This document shows positions 17,234-25,498 of a stretch of 64,000 bases of DNA, in pieces. The DNA comes from Calditrichaceae bacterium (GTDB taxonomy: Bacteria > Calditrichota > Calditrichia > RBG-13-44-9 > J075): contig JABWBP010000053.1 in NCBI GenBank assembly GCA_013360445.1, forward strand, positions 1-64,000. Direction: 5' to 3'. Within the stretch, counting starts at the first letter, position 1. Each line of letters opens with the position of its first letter. Below the pieces are notes generated by a model. It searched no databases, was not told the origin of the DNA, and was given only the letters and a program-made list of their open reading frames with translations. A program made the position numbers and the translations under genes.

Positions 17234-18075
17234 CAGTTCCGGTTCAGCAAATCAATGTTCTTCTGCACGCTGACGAACAGGTTGATCTGGTCGCGCAGGT
17301 GTTTGGCCTGGGCGCGGGCGGCTTCGGCAAAATCCCGCTCCGCAGAGGCGTAGAGGATGGTGCGGCTGGCGTTGATGAGGGTGGACTGGCCTTTTTCGTC
17401 GGTGGCGTATTTGATCACCTGCTCTAAATTCCCGCCCTGGGAGCCTACCCCCGGCACCAAAAACGGCAGCCCGGGGGCCAGCTCGCGCACTTCTTTGGTT
17501 TCCCGGGGATGGGTTCCCCCAACGACCAGCCCGCAATTTCCGTAGAGGTAGTTCCATTCTAAAGCTTTGCGGGCGACTTTGAGATAGAGCGGCTCGTTCT
17601 CCACTTTCAGGAACTGAAAATCCATGGAGCCGGCGTTGGAGGTGAGGCAGAGAATAAACACCCCCTTGTGCTCGTATTCCAGGAAGGGCGTTACCGAATC
17701 CGTGCCCATGTAGGGAGAGACCGTGGCCGCGTCGAAGGCGTAGGTCTTGAAATACGCTTCGGCGTATTTTTTGCCGGTGTTCTCGATGTCCCCCCGTTTG
17801 GCGTCGGCGATGAGCAGCACGTCTTTGGGGATTGCTTCTAAAGTGCGCTCTAACAGCTCCCACCCCGGCAGGCCTAAGGATTCGTAAAAGGCTAAGTTCA
17901 GCTTGAAAGCAACCGCGTAGTCATGGGTCGCTTCGATGACGGCCTGGTTGAAAATGTAGAGGGGATCTACTTCGCTCAATAAAAAATTGGGGATTTTCTC
18001 TAAGTCGGTATCCAGGCCGACGCAGAGGAGGGTCTTTTTTTTCTGGATAAGCTCGTTCAAGCGGGTTTTGAACAT
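17233..18075 (-). CDS. pyrF: Orotidine 5'-phosphate decarboxylase, type 2
   Basis: Last step of UMP synthesis: decarboxylates OMP. At 280 residues it has the type-2 length. The catalytic Asp-Lys-Asp cluster is in LLIADAKRGDIENTG. Other family marks are CVGLDTDLEKIP near the start, the phosphate-binding VPGVGSQGG, and NASRTILYAS close to the C-terminus. The ATG at 18075 begins MFKTRLNELI. It is convergent with alkD and no other pyrimidine gene is adjacent. Confidence 0.95.
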   Translation of the reverse strand: MFKTRLNELIQKKKTLLCVGLDTDLEKIPNFLLSEVDPLYIFNQAVIEATHDYAVAFKLNLAFYESLGLPGWELLERTLEAIPKDVLLIADAKRGDIENTGKKYAEAYFKTYAFDAATVSPYMGTDSVTPFLEYEHKGVFILCLTSNAGSMDFQFLKVENEPLYLKVARKALEWNYLYGNCGLVVGGTHPRETKEVRELAPGLPFLVPGVGSQGGNLEQVIKYATDEKGQSTLINASRTILYASAERDFAEAARAQAKHLRDQINLFVSVQKNIDLLNRN

Positions 18076-18109
18076 GAGGGGTCTCGTTGGAAGTTATGGA
18101 TGGTGGTGG

Positions 18110-18331
18110 TTAATCGCGCTGCGCCTGCTTCACGGCAGTTCCTTTCTGTTCTCCCGAACTCTCTATAGTGCCTGGATCAATTTCAACGCCGTTGGTCCAT
18201 AGCTCGTACTCGCTCAAATCTCTTTCGTCATCCCAGGACACGCCGTAACCGCCGGGATCGACCTTGACTGCTTTGAAAAAAGCTTCCTGCTTCAGTAACT
18301 GAAAACGCTCTAATTTGCTCTTTCTATGGTG
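18110..18331 (-). pseudogene. 5'-truncated DUF2442 gene remnant
   Basis: Reading on the minus strand, an open frame ending at TAA (18110-18112) encodes the DUF2442 C-terminal half: FFKAVKVDPGGYGVSW then DERDLSEYELWTNGVEID. The expected N-terminal half is missing. The frame runs back only into the end of the PIN gene, with no start codon, so it has been truncated just at the junction with the toxin-antitoxin pair. DUF2442 proteins are small and often lie in toxin-antitoxin-rich regions. Confidence 0.7.
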
Positions 18332-18731
18332 TGAAGAATCTATTGAATCCCTTGTTTCTTAGATTGTCTTTAAGCACCTCATCGCCTGACCCAAAACGCC
18401 CATCTATTTCCAAAGTTAAAGCCACAAAAGGCATGTCTTTCAAATCAATATCTTTGCATAATTCATAGGCTTCTTTCCAATTCTTTTCATCTATCAGATC
18501 TTCGTTGTAAAACTCTATACTTTTCAGAATTTCATGAAAAGCTTCCAGGAGTGCTTCTTCTTTTAGTTTAGAAGATTTTACGATCTTCTCTTTGTTTTTG
18601 AAAATTTCTACAATCAGAAATCTACAGGTATAAAACTCTGCTTCCTCGTTAAAAATCAACTCATCTCTGAAAGCATTATCCCCACTGAGCAAAGCAGAGA
18701 AAACGATATTGGTATCAACGATTATTTTCAA
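18324..18731 (-). CDS. PIN-domain ribonuclease toxin (VapC-like)
   Basis: 135 residues. The N-terminus MKIIVDTNIVFSALLSGD has the first catalytic Asp. Later acidic residues occur in FLIVEIFKNKE and CKDIDLKDMPFVALTLE, followed by FGSGDEVLKDN, as in PIN nucleases that cut tRNA or other RNA. Its ATG overlaps the stop of the upstream antitoxin-like gene by four bases. Base composition is markedly AT-richer than neighbouring genes, suggesting transfer. All expected acidic positions look present, so it is probably functional. Confidence 0.85.
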   Translation of the reverse strand: MKIIVDTNIVFSALLSGDNAFRDELIFNEEAEFYTCRFLIVEIFKNKEKIVKSSKLKEEALLEAFHEILKSIEFYNEDLIDEKNWKEAYELCKDIDLKDMPFVALTLEIDGRFGSGDEVLKDNLRNKGFNRFFTP

Positions 18732-18961
18732 TTGGTTTTTATCCCAATTTTATTTAAAATCCAATCCTTATTTTCATTCCACCAATTTTCCTTTATTTCT
18801 TCCGAAAGTTTCCAGGCTTGCTCCTGGGTCATTTTGCTTTTCTCCAAAAGCTTTTCGACTTTGAATTTTGTCAATAATCTCCGTAAAAAATCTTCGGAAA
18901 TTTCTTCCCTGGTAAATTTGATTGTGAAGACATCACCTTCTTTGTTCATCTCGAGCATCAC
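18728..18961 (-). CDS. Probable antitoxin of the PIN toxin
   Basis: 77 residues, rich in charged helices (FTREEISEDFLRRLLTKF, KLSEEIKENWWNENKDW). I do not recognise a named DNA-binding motif. Its size, the four-base overlap with the downstream PIN gene and the same AT-rich composition support a toxin-antitoxin pair. AAGGA lies upstream of the ATG at 18961. Confidence 0.7.
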   Translation of the reverse strand: MMLEMNKEGDVFTIKFTREEISEDFLRRLLTKFKVEKLLEKSKMTQEQAWKLSEEIKENWWNENKDWILNKIGIKTN

Positions 18962-18987
18962 CTATATCCTTTTTTGTTTAAAAATAA

Positions 18988-19121
18988 GTAACTATTCAGG
19001 CATTTTGCCACAGAGTTCACAGAGCACACAGAGACATGGAAAAATTTGTTGAACAAACCCGTTTTGTAGAAAAAAATGTTCCACTCTGTGGCCTCTGTGA
19101 ACTCTGTGGCTGAATAGTAAC
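18988..19121. mobile_element. MITE-like element, GTTACTATTCAG family, full copy
   Basis: 134 bases with ends GTAACTATTCAGG and CTGAATAGTAAC. It is flanked by a perfect 8-bp direct repeat AAAAATAA (18980-18987 and 19122-19129). The left arm CACAGAGTTCACAGAG pairs with CTCTGTGAACTCTGTG in the right arm. Bases 1-96 are identical to the copy at 55501. No coding capacity. Confidence 0.9.
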
Positions 19122-19226
19122 AAAAATAATACTATTTTATTCCAGTCTAAAGATTTTTTTGCCATTCTGCTTTACTTATTCTATAGGCCCTATCCTTTCC
19201 AATTTCACCTCTTAAATTTTTTAAGA

Positions 19227-19303
19227 CAGATAACGGCCGCGCTCAGAGGCGGGCTGAGCGCGCAACGCGAGGACCGTGCCACGGGAGCGCGTTGTTGGAC
19301 AGC
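19227..19303 (-). other. attC-like site downstream of the nuclease gene
   Basis: On the minus strand it begins GTCCAAC (fits RYYYAAC), then CGCGCTC, an inner hairpin CCGTGGCACGG, then GAGCGCG and a GTT core ending GTTATCT. The GTTRRRY consensus is only partly met. The arms pair as in integron recombination sites. It begins just after the nuclease stop codon, where a gene-cassette attC belongs. The remainder of 18962-19308 holds the MITE-like element and a 26-codon C-terminal gene scrap ending at 19147. Confidence 0.45.
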
Positions 19304-19308
19304 AAGAA

Positions 19309-20226
19309 TCAGTCACCCGTTAGTCTCCGGTAAGCGAGTTCGAACAGCGGTTTGAAATCGGCTACCCGTGTCTTTCCGGGATCAATGTTGAAGTTGGCCT
19401 CCTTCCATTGCGATTCGTACTTCGTCATCTTTAGTCCGCTCGCTTTGACGTCTGCTTCTGGCAGTTTGAAGAAGAACGCAAACGTCTTGGAACCGATGAA
19501 CTTGATACCGAATGCGTTAAAGAAGCCCGCCTTGAAACCACAATAATGCTTGTTGAACTTAGTTTCGAGGCTCCACCCGTTTTCTCGTATCAATTCTTCC
19601 ACCTGCTGGACATAGCGCAAAAACTCTTGAGCACTGTTCTTGTTGTAACGTCGCATGTAGAATTCGCGATCATAATTCTCCAGGCCCTTCACTGGCCTCG
19701 GTTTTCCTTTTTGTTCTTCCGGTTCAAGTCGGTTAACCAAGAGCAGTGTATCGGCTCCTTCGACCCAGCGCTTCACTTCGATCAAATCAACCTGGTAGTT
19801 GATCTTATCAACGATCGCAAGCGTTGATCGCAGTATTGTAGGTGCGATTACGATCACCCGAACTTCGAAATCATCCCAGCTTACGGAGATGTCGTCAGGC
19901 TTGTTCTCAGCTTCCAACCAGAGGGACTTCACTGAATCTGGATTGCTTTCGGCCCAGAACGCATATTCGAGTACCTGGGGAATTATCGCGGCATCGACCG
20001 TAACATTCTTCATTTCAATAATGCAGATGTTCCCGTCGTTGTCGATCCCTATTATATCGGGTATTCCAGACTTTCCGCCTCCGCGAATCTGCCGCTTAAG
20101 AAGAAAAACATCTTCCAGTATCTCTGGTGTATCGAAGATGAGCTTCTCGAATTCTTCCTCTGTCTTAAAGGGCGTTGCGAGGAGCCCGCTTGTGCCCTGT
20201 TTTGTTTTCCAGAATAGGTTTGCCAC
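19309..20226 (-). CDS. PD-(D/E)XK nuclease-like protein with DUF5655-type C-terminus
   Basis: 305 residues. The N-terminal half has the nuclease pattern: Glu-rich helix (FKTEEEFEKLIFDTPEILE), then SGIPDIIGID and CIIEMKNVTVDAA, giving the D...ExK catalytic set seen in NucS/DUF91-like enzymes. The C-terminal third (KTFAFFFKLPEADVK and following) resembles the DUF5655 region that accompanies such nucleases. The start is a GTG at 20226 with AGAAGGGG upstream. An attC-like site sits immediately 3', so this may be a lone integron-type cassette. Substrate and role are unknown; defence is possible. Confidence 0.75.
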   Translation of the reverse strand: MANLFWKTKQGTSGLLATPFKTEEEFEKLIFDTPEILEDVFLLKRQIRGGGKSGIPDIIGIDNDGNICIIEMKNVTVDAAIIPQVLEYAFWAESNPDSVKSLWLEAENKPDDISVSWDDFEVRVIVIAPTILRSTLAIVDKINYQVDLIEVKRWVEGADTLLLVNRLEPEEQKGKPRPVKGLENYDREFYMRRYNKNSAQEFLRYVQQVEELIRENGWSLETKFNKHYCGFKAGFFNAFGIKFIGSKTFAFFFKLPEADVKASGLKMTKYESQWKEANFNIDPGKTRVADFKPLFELAYRRLTGD

Positions 20227-20529
20227 TTAATTGCCCCTTCTTATTGCCCGACGCAATGTTGAACCGTGCAGCCATTGACTATAAAGCTAAATGAACACTG
20301 CATAATTTTAGATTGCCACGAACTTTGATAAAAGCTAAAAATGGCTGCATCAGTTCCAACTTCAATTATACGCAAATCTCCTCGTCTAACCTGCCGGATA
20401 ATGTCCCCTGAATTTCGGCGAAATTTAAAATGAAAATCCCCCCCCGGCAAACCGGGAAAATTTTTTACTATGAAAGGATCGGGCGTTATATTATTCTCCA
20501 TTCATTTCAGCAAAACGGAGGATGAATTC
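20227..20529. other. Intergenic region between divergent genes
   Basis: No convincing gene. Near 20252-20270 on the minus strand lies GTTCAAC-ATTGC-GTCGGGC, a possible collapsed attC core upstream of the nuclease gene. Near 20398-20425 lies a phrase like TCCCCTGAATTTCGGCG resembling dispersed palindromic repeats. Confidence 0.4.
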
Positions 20530-23091
20530 ATGGCCCTGCTTCAACGATATTGGATCGCAGTATTCGCCGCCGCCGGGTTCCTGGTTCTGGCGGTAATTTT
20601 CTACCAGCCTTTCCCGGCAAAGAATGCCGCAGAAAAAATCCCCAACGACTGGTTCTTCGCCCAGCGCGCTTTTCCGCAGGGGGAGATCAATCGCGCGGTT
20701 TATCATCAGGCGCTGCGCCAGGCGCTGGCTATGAAAGCGCAAAGCGTTGCTCGCAGCACTCCATGGACCCCCGCCGGCCCGACCAACATCGGCGGGCGCA
20801 TCTCCGACCTGGAGCTAAGCCCGACTAACTTCGACACTATCTACGCCGGGGCGGCTTCCGGGGGCGTTTTCAAATCCGTGGACCGGGGGCAGAGCTGGGC
20901 GCCCATTTTTGACGACGCGCTCAGCCTCTCCATCGGGGACATTGCCCTGGATCCCTCCAATCCCAGGGTGGTGTACGTGGGCACCGGGGAGGTGAACGCC
21001 GGGGGCGGCTCGCAAACTTACGACGGCTTCGGCCTCTACCGCTCCAGCGACGCCGGGCAGACCTGGGAGCACTTAGGGCTGGAGGAAACCCACTACATCG
21101 CCCGGGTGGCGATTGACCCGCAGAATCCCCAGCGCATCTTCGTGGCCGCCATGGGCAAGCTCTTCGGGGAGAATCCCGGGCGCGGGCTGTACCGCTCTAC
21201 CGACGGCGGGCAAACCTGGGAGCAGAAATTGTTTATCAGCGATTCCACCGGCTGCGTGGACCTGGCGCTGAATCCCGCCGCGCCCGAAATCGTGTACGCC
21301 GCCATGTGGGAGCGGGTGCGCCGCCCCCACCGGCGCTCCTACGGGGGCCTCACCTGCGGGCTGTACCGCTCCGGCGACGGGGGGGACACCTGGCAGGAGC
21401 TTACCAACGGCCTGCCCCATAATTCCCCGGCGGTGGGGCGGATCGGGATCGCGATTTCCGCTTCCAACCCCGCGATTCTCTACGCCATTTACGCCGATAA
21501 TGTGGGCTACTTTGCGGGAGTGTACAAAACCACCGACGGCGGCGACTCCTGGACCCGCACCGCGGACGGCGCGCTGAGCGGCTTCTACGCTTCCTACGGC
21601 TGGTGGTTCGGCAACATCCGGGTCGATCCCGCCAATCCCAATATCGCCTACGCCCTGGGGTTGGACGTTTACAAAACCACCAACGGCGGGCAAAGCTGGT
21701 TTTACAGCTCCGGCTCCATGCACGTGGATCAGCACGGGCTGTATATCCATCCCCAGAATTCCAACTTCATCGTCGCCGGGAACGACGGGGGGATTTATAT
21801 TTCCCAAAACGGCGGATCCAGTTACACCAAGTCGCCCAACCTCCCCATTACCCAATTCTATACCTGCGAGATCGATTACCAATTCCCGCAGCGGCTCTAC
21901 GGGGGAACCCAGGACAACGGAACCAACCGCACCCTCACCGGCGGGCTGAACGACTGGCAGAATATCTACGGCGGGGACGGCTTCTATGTGCTGGTGGATT
22001 TTTCCAACAACCAGTACGTGTACGCCGAGAGCCAGTACGGCGGCTTAGGGCGCTCTACCAACGGCGGGCTTTCTTTTACCTCGGCGCTGAACGGGGTGGC
22101 CGGGAATCGCAAAAACTGGAGCGCTCCCTTAGCGATGGACCCTTCCAACCCGCAAATCCTCTATTTCGGTTCCCAGCAGGTGAATAAAACTACCAACCGG
22201 GCGGTTTCCTGGGCGCCCATCAGCCCGGATTTGTCCACCGGCGCTCCTTCCGGCAATCTGGTGTTCGCAACCATCACCACCATTGCGGTCTCCCCCGCGG
22301 ACGGCAATACCATCTACGCCGGAACCGACGACGGCAACGTGTGGGTCACCCGGAACGGCGGGGGAAGCTGGTCGCTGATCTCCCAAAACCTGCCGGTGCG
22401 CTGGATTACCCGGGTGGCGGTGGACCCCATCGATGCACAAACTGCTTACGTAACCCTCTCCGGCTACCGCCGGGATGAGTACCTGCCCCATATTTTCCGC
22501 ACCACCGACGCCGGGAATACCTGGGAAGATATTTCCGGCAACCTTCCGGAAGCGCCTTTGAACGACGTAATCGTCGATCCCCAGGACGCCGCCACTCTCT
22601 ACGTCGCCAGCGACGTGGGGGTATTTTTCACCCACGATCTGGGCGGGGACTGGCAGTTCCTCGGCGCCGGCCTGCCCCTCGCGCCGGTCACCGATTTAGC
22701 GCTGCACCACCCCACCCGCACCCTCGTCGCCGCCACTTACGGGCGCTCGATGTTCAAATTCGATCTCGGCCAGATCACCGGGATCGCCGGGAGCGGCGAC
22801 GCCGGGCAGCCCCAGGATATTGAATTGCTGCAAAATTATCCCAATCCCTTCAACGCCGGAACGGAGATTCGCTTTTCTTTGAAAAAAGGAGGGCAAGTAA
22901 CCCTGGAGATTTTTGACATCGCCGGGCGCAGGGTTAAAACCTTGCTGGCGGAGAACCTCCCCGCCGGTTCTCACAAAGTCTCCTGGGACGGCCACAACGA
23001 GCAGGGCCTCCCGGCGGCTTCCGGCGCTTATATTTACCGCCTGAAGGCGGATAACCGGGTGCTGGCAAAGCGCATGGCGCTGGTGAAATAG
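20530..23091 (+). CDS. Secreted BNR/sortilin-like beta-propeller protein with type IX-style sorting domain
   Basis: 853 residues from the ATG at 20530, seven bases after CGGAGGA. An N-terminal membrane segment (VFAAAGFLVLAVIFY) serves as signal or anchor. Residues about 80-750 are BNR/VPS10-type propeller repeats with recurrent Asp-box motifs (STDGGQTW, SGDGGDTW, TTDGGDSW, TTDAGNTW). The last 80 residues are a FlgD-like/sorting domain beginning LLQNYPNPFNAGTEIRF and ending in a basic-hydrophobic tail (KRMALVK), as in cargo of type IX secretion. Probably a surface or secreted glycan- or peptide-interacting protein; no catalytic activity can be named. Confidence 0.88.
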   Translation: MALLQRYWIAVFAAAGFLVLAVIFYQPFPAKNAAEKIPNDWFFAQRAFPQGEINRAVYHQALRQALAMKAQSVARSTPWTPAGPTNIGGRISDLELSPTNFDTIYAGAASGGVFKSVDRGQSWAPIFDDALSLSIGDIALDPSNPRVVYVGTGEVNAGGGSQTYDGFGLYRSSDAGQTWEHLGLEETHYIARVAIDPQNPQRIFVAAMGKLFGENPGRGLYRSTDGGQTWEQKLFISDSTGCVDLALNPAAPEIVYAAMWERVRRPHRRSYGGLTCGLYRSGDGGDTWQELTNGLPHNSPAVGRIGIAISASNPAILYAIYADNVGYFAGVYKTTDGGDSWTRTADGALSGFYASYGWWFGNIRVDPANPNIAYALGLDVYKTTNGGQSWFYSSGSMHVDQHGLYIHPQNSNFIVAGNDGGIYISQNGGSSYTKSPNLPITQFYTCEIDYQFPQRLYGGTQDNGTNRTLTGGLNDWQNIYGGDGFYVLVDFSNNQYVYAESQYGGLGRSTNGGLSFTSALNGVAGNRKNWSAPLAMDPSNPQILYFGSQQVNKTTNRAVSWAPISPDLSTGAPSGNLVFATITTIAVSPADGNTIYAGTDDGNVWVTRNGGGSWSLISQNLPVRWITRVAVDPIDAQTAYVTLSGYRRDEYLPHIFRTTDAGNTWEDISGNLPEAPLNDVIVDPQDAATLYVASDVGVFFTHDLGGDWQFLGAGLPLAPVTDLALHHPTRTLVAATYGRSMFKFDLGQITGIAGSGDAGQPQDIELLQNYPNPFNAGTEIRFSLKKGGQVTLEIFDIAGRRVKTLLAENLPAGSHKVSWDGHNEQGLPAASGAYIYRLKADNRVLAKRMALVK

Positions 23092-23132
23092 GGGTTGCCG
23101 GGTGGAAGGTCGTAGGGTGCGCAAACAGGCGG

Positions 23133-24290
23133 CTAATACATCTCGAACCGCGCCAGCCTGCCGTCCAGGGCGCCGTTGACCAGGGGTTTTTTCCAGGAAG
23201 GCCGCAGGCCGAGGCAGGGAATCCACTCCCGGTCTCCGAAATAGATATAGGCGACCGCGCCGCGGCAGCGCTGCTTCAGAAAGTCGCCGAAAGCTTTATA
23301 GAAACCGGCCATCTCCTCCCGCTTTCCGGAGCGGATGCCGTAGGGGGGATTGCACACGATCAGGGCGTTCTCCAACCCGGGAATGCTCCGGAAATCGAAC
23401 ACTTTTAGCCTGACCTGCTCGCCGCCAGGCAGCCGGCGAAGATTGGCGGAAGAAGCGCCGATCGCTTTGTAGGATATATCGCTTCCGGAGATGGGAATGC
23501 TCTTGCCGCTGCCCGCGCCGGAAATTTTGCGAATGCCCCGCTCCGCCTCTGCTTTTACCGATTGCCAGAGGGATGGATCAAAATCGGGCAGGAACTCGAA
23601 CCCGAAGCGTTTGCGCAGATAACCGGCGGGAATTTGGCAATGGTGCATCAGCGCCTCGCAGAGCAGGGTGCCGGAACCGCACATGGGATCGTAGAGCGGG
23701 CGGGAGCCGTCCCATTGGGAGAGGCGGATGATCGCCGCCGCGAGGGTCTCCTGCATGGGCGCTTCCACGCTTTTCTGGCGGTATCCGCGGCGGTGCAGGG
23801 AGCCGCCGGAGGTATCCAGGCTGATGGCGGCGCGGTCGTTTTCGACGTGCAGGTTGATCCACACGTCGGGGTTTTCGGTATCCACGCCGGGCCTCTTGTT
23901 AAACCGTTCGCTGAAGAAATCGGCGATGGCGTCTTTCAGGCGCAGCGCGGCGAAGCGGGAGTGGGTAATGCGGCTGTTGGCCACGTTGGCGAAGACGGCA
24001 AAGGTATGATCGGCGCTGAAAAGCTCATTCCAGTTCACAGATTTACTTTTTTGATAAAGCTGATCCGTCCCGGAACATTTAAAGGAGACTAAGGGAGCCA
24101 GCACGCGGGTGATCAGGCGCGAGGTATAATTGATGCGGTAGAGCGCGGGGTTGTCCGCCTCGAAATAAAGCCCCCGGTAAGCTGCGCGGATGTTGCCGGC
24201 GTTCAGCTCGCTCAATTCTTCCGCGCCCAAATCCTCCATGCCCCCGGCAACCTGGGCAAAAAAACGGCGCTTTTCCTGGTATTCGAACAT
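23133..24290 (-). CDS. THUMP-domain RNA N2-guanine methyltransferase (RlmL/TrmN-like)
   Basis: 385 residues from the ATG at 24290. The N-terminal third is a THUMP-type RNA-binding region (FFAQVAGGMEDLGAEEL ...). The C-terminal part is a Rossmann methyltransferase with DPMCGSGTLLCEAL as SAM motif I and the catalytic VCNPPYGIRSGK (NPPY) motif. Family members methylate guanine N2 in 23S rRNA (RlmL) or tRNA; the exact target cannot be settled here. The frame stays open upstream of 24290 but that part is not family-like. Confidence 0.9.
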   Translation of the reverse strand: MFEYQEKRRFFAQVAGGMEDLGAEELSELNAGNIRAAYRGLYFEADNPALYRINYTSRLITRVLAPLVSFKCSGTDQLYQKSKSVNWNELFSADHTFAVFANVANSRITHSRFAALRLKDAIADFFSERFNKRPGVDTENPDVWINLHVENDRAAISLDTSGGSLHRRGYRQKSVEAPMQETLAAAIIRLSQWDGSRPLYDPMCGSGTLLCEALMHHCQIPAGYLRKRFGFEFLPDFDPSLWQSVKAEAERGIRKISGAGSGKSIPISGSDISYKAIGASSANLRRLPGGEQVRLKVFDFRSIPGLENALIVCNPPYGIRSGKREEMAGFYKAFGDFLKQRCRGAVAYIYFGDREWIPCLGLRPSWKKPLVNGALDGRLARFEMY

Positions 24291-24410
24291 TGTAAACGGG
24301 GCCTTTCCACCTGAATTCAGGCGGCAATTTAATCCCCAAATGAACGGGCTACAAATACTCCCTGGAATATTTTGCGCTCCCGGCGGTCCGGCCATGCAAA
24401 TAGAAAAAAG

Positions 24411-24456
24411 GCTACTATTGGGGTGCATTCGTGAAAATTCGTGGCTGAATAGTAAC
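24411..24456. mobile_element. Minimal 46-base GTTACTATTCAG-family element
   Basis: Ends are GCTACTATT and GGCTGAATAGTAAC. Flanks GAAAAAAG (24403-24410) and GAAGAAAG (24457-24464) match at 7 of 8 bases. The interior has ATTCGTG words (GCATTCGTGAAAATTCGTGG), different from the other copies. The 24291-24702 spacer has no gene. Confidence 0.6.
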
Positions 24457-24501
24457 GAAGAAAGTTATCGGGAATGGGAATCGGCATCATCCGGGGTGTA
24501 A

Positions 24502-24541
24502 AAAATAAGCCGCCAACTCACGAGGAATTGGCGGCTTTTAG
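24502..24541. terminator. Strong hairpin with A and T flanks, no gene assigned
   Basis: AAGCCGCCAA pairs with TTGGCGGCTT, with an A run before and T run after, so it could terminate in either direction. It lies between divergent genes, where no coding region ends. Confidence 0.7.
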
Positions 24542-24702
24542 GAGGAGGTATAATTAAGAGACAACCTTGTAAACGCCGTTTGGGGGTTTAAGTTTCACAC
24601 AAAAATCTGCAACGCGGGAATTTTTTTAGCGCGATATCCCCTTGCTTTTAAAACCTGATTGGCTAATTTCTGACAGGAATCCTATACAAAAAGAGGCAGG
24701 TT

Positions 24703-25284
24703 ATGAACCTCCGACAAACGGCGATTTTAAAATTACCCGTTCTCGTTTATGCAGCCGCCATGCTGCTCGGCGGATGCGAGCATAAAAGCGTATTCCGTTC
24801 CGGCCCGGGAGAGAGCCTGACCGAAGAGGCGGTGAGAATCATGATCGAGACGCGGGGCTTCTTCGATTCTATCCAAAACAAAGCGGCCGCCGGTTTTGCG
24901 AATGATTTCGAGACGCAAAACGAGGAGCTGGTAGTGTTAGACCGCGCCAGCGGGTTGCTGTGGCAGCGCTCCGGTTCCCCGGCGGCGATGAACCTTCCAA
25001 ACGCCAGGAACTATATCGCTCAATTGAACGAGAGCCGCTACGCAGGATACCGGGACTGGCGGCTGCCCACCCTGGAGGAGGCCATGTCCCTGGTAGAAAC
25101 CTCGCCCCGGCAAGCGAACGCGCAGCACCTCGACCCGCGGTTCGATCCGAAGCAGCGTTGGATCTGGACCGCGGATTTCTTCAGCCCTACCGAGGCCTGG
25201 GTGGTCAGCTTCGATGGCGGCAAATGCCTTATTTCCACGGTCAATCGCAAGATTTATGTGCGGGCGGTGCGGGCGGGGGAATAG
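24703..25284 (+). CDS. DUF1566 (Lcl C-terminal) lipoprotein
   Basis: 193 residues. The signal peptide ends in the lipobox LLGGC, so the protein is a lipoprotein. Residues about 80-190 form a DUF1566 domain: LDRASGLLWQRSG, the Asn/Tyr-rich YIAQLNESRYAGYRDW, and RLPTLEEAMSL, with WTADFFSPTEAWVVSFDGG near the end. The domain is common in surface proteins of many bacteria and related to the C-type lectin-like FGE fold; the function is unknown. A ribosome site (AGAGGCAGG) precedes the ATG. Neighbours give no clue. Confidence 0.85.
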   Translation: MNLRQTAILKLPVLVYAAAMLLGGCEHKSVFRSGPGESLTEEAVRIMIETRGFFDSIQNKAAAGFANDFETQNEELVVLDRASGLLWQRSGSPAAMNLPNARNYIAQLNESRYAGYRDWRLPTLEEAMSLVETSPRQANAQHLDPRFDPKQRWIWTADFFSPTEAWVVSFDGGKCLISTVNRKIYVRAVRAGE

Positions 25285-25325
25285 AGGGGTAAAGTATTCA
25301 TAAGAGTTAAATTATCGCTTCGAAT

Positions 25326-25463
25326 CTATCTGAACAAAGCTGTCTCATTCGTTTCAGATCCTGGCGATACTTTTTTGAGAGGAAAATCTTCAAGGTCGCC
25401 CTCCCCGCTTAGCCATCGTTCAACATCTTCTTCATGCTCAAATTCATAATACTCATTATCCAT
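25326..25463 (-). CDS. Possible small acidic protein
   Basis: A 45-codon frame starting MDNEYYEFEHEEDVERW, strongly acidic, in the spacer downstream of the TonB receptor and on its strand. The frame is open further 5' into the receptor gene. No ribosome site is obvious and I recognise no family, so it may be a remnant. Confidence 0.3.
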   Translation of the reverse strand: MDNEYYEFEHEEDVERWLSGEGDLEDFPLKKVSPGSETNETALFR

Positions 25464-25498
25464 CAACGATTCACTGTTGGTGGGCTTGCCGCACCCTG

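Noticed and set aside
17252-17863. A 203-codon second frame within pyrF
   Set aside because: Arg/His-rich shadow translation of the pyrF gene.
20241-20501. An 86-codon minus-strand frame upstream of the nuclease gene
   Set aside because: No ribosome site or family; it covers the promoter region of the BNR gene and repeat-like sequence.
21073-21882. A 269-codon minus-strand frame inside the BNR protein gene
   Set aside because: Shadow of repeated Asp-box codons; no ribosome site and no family resemblance.
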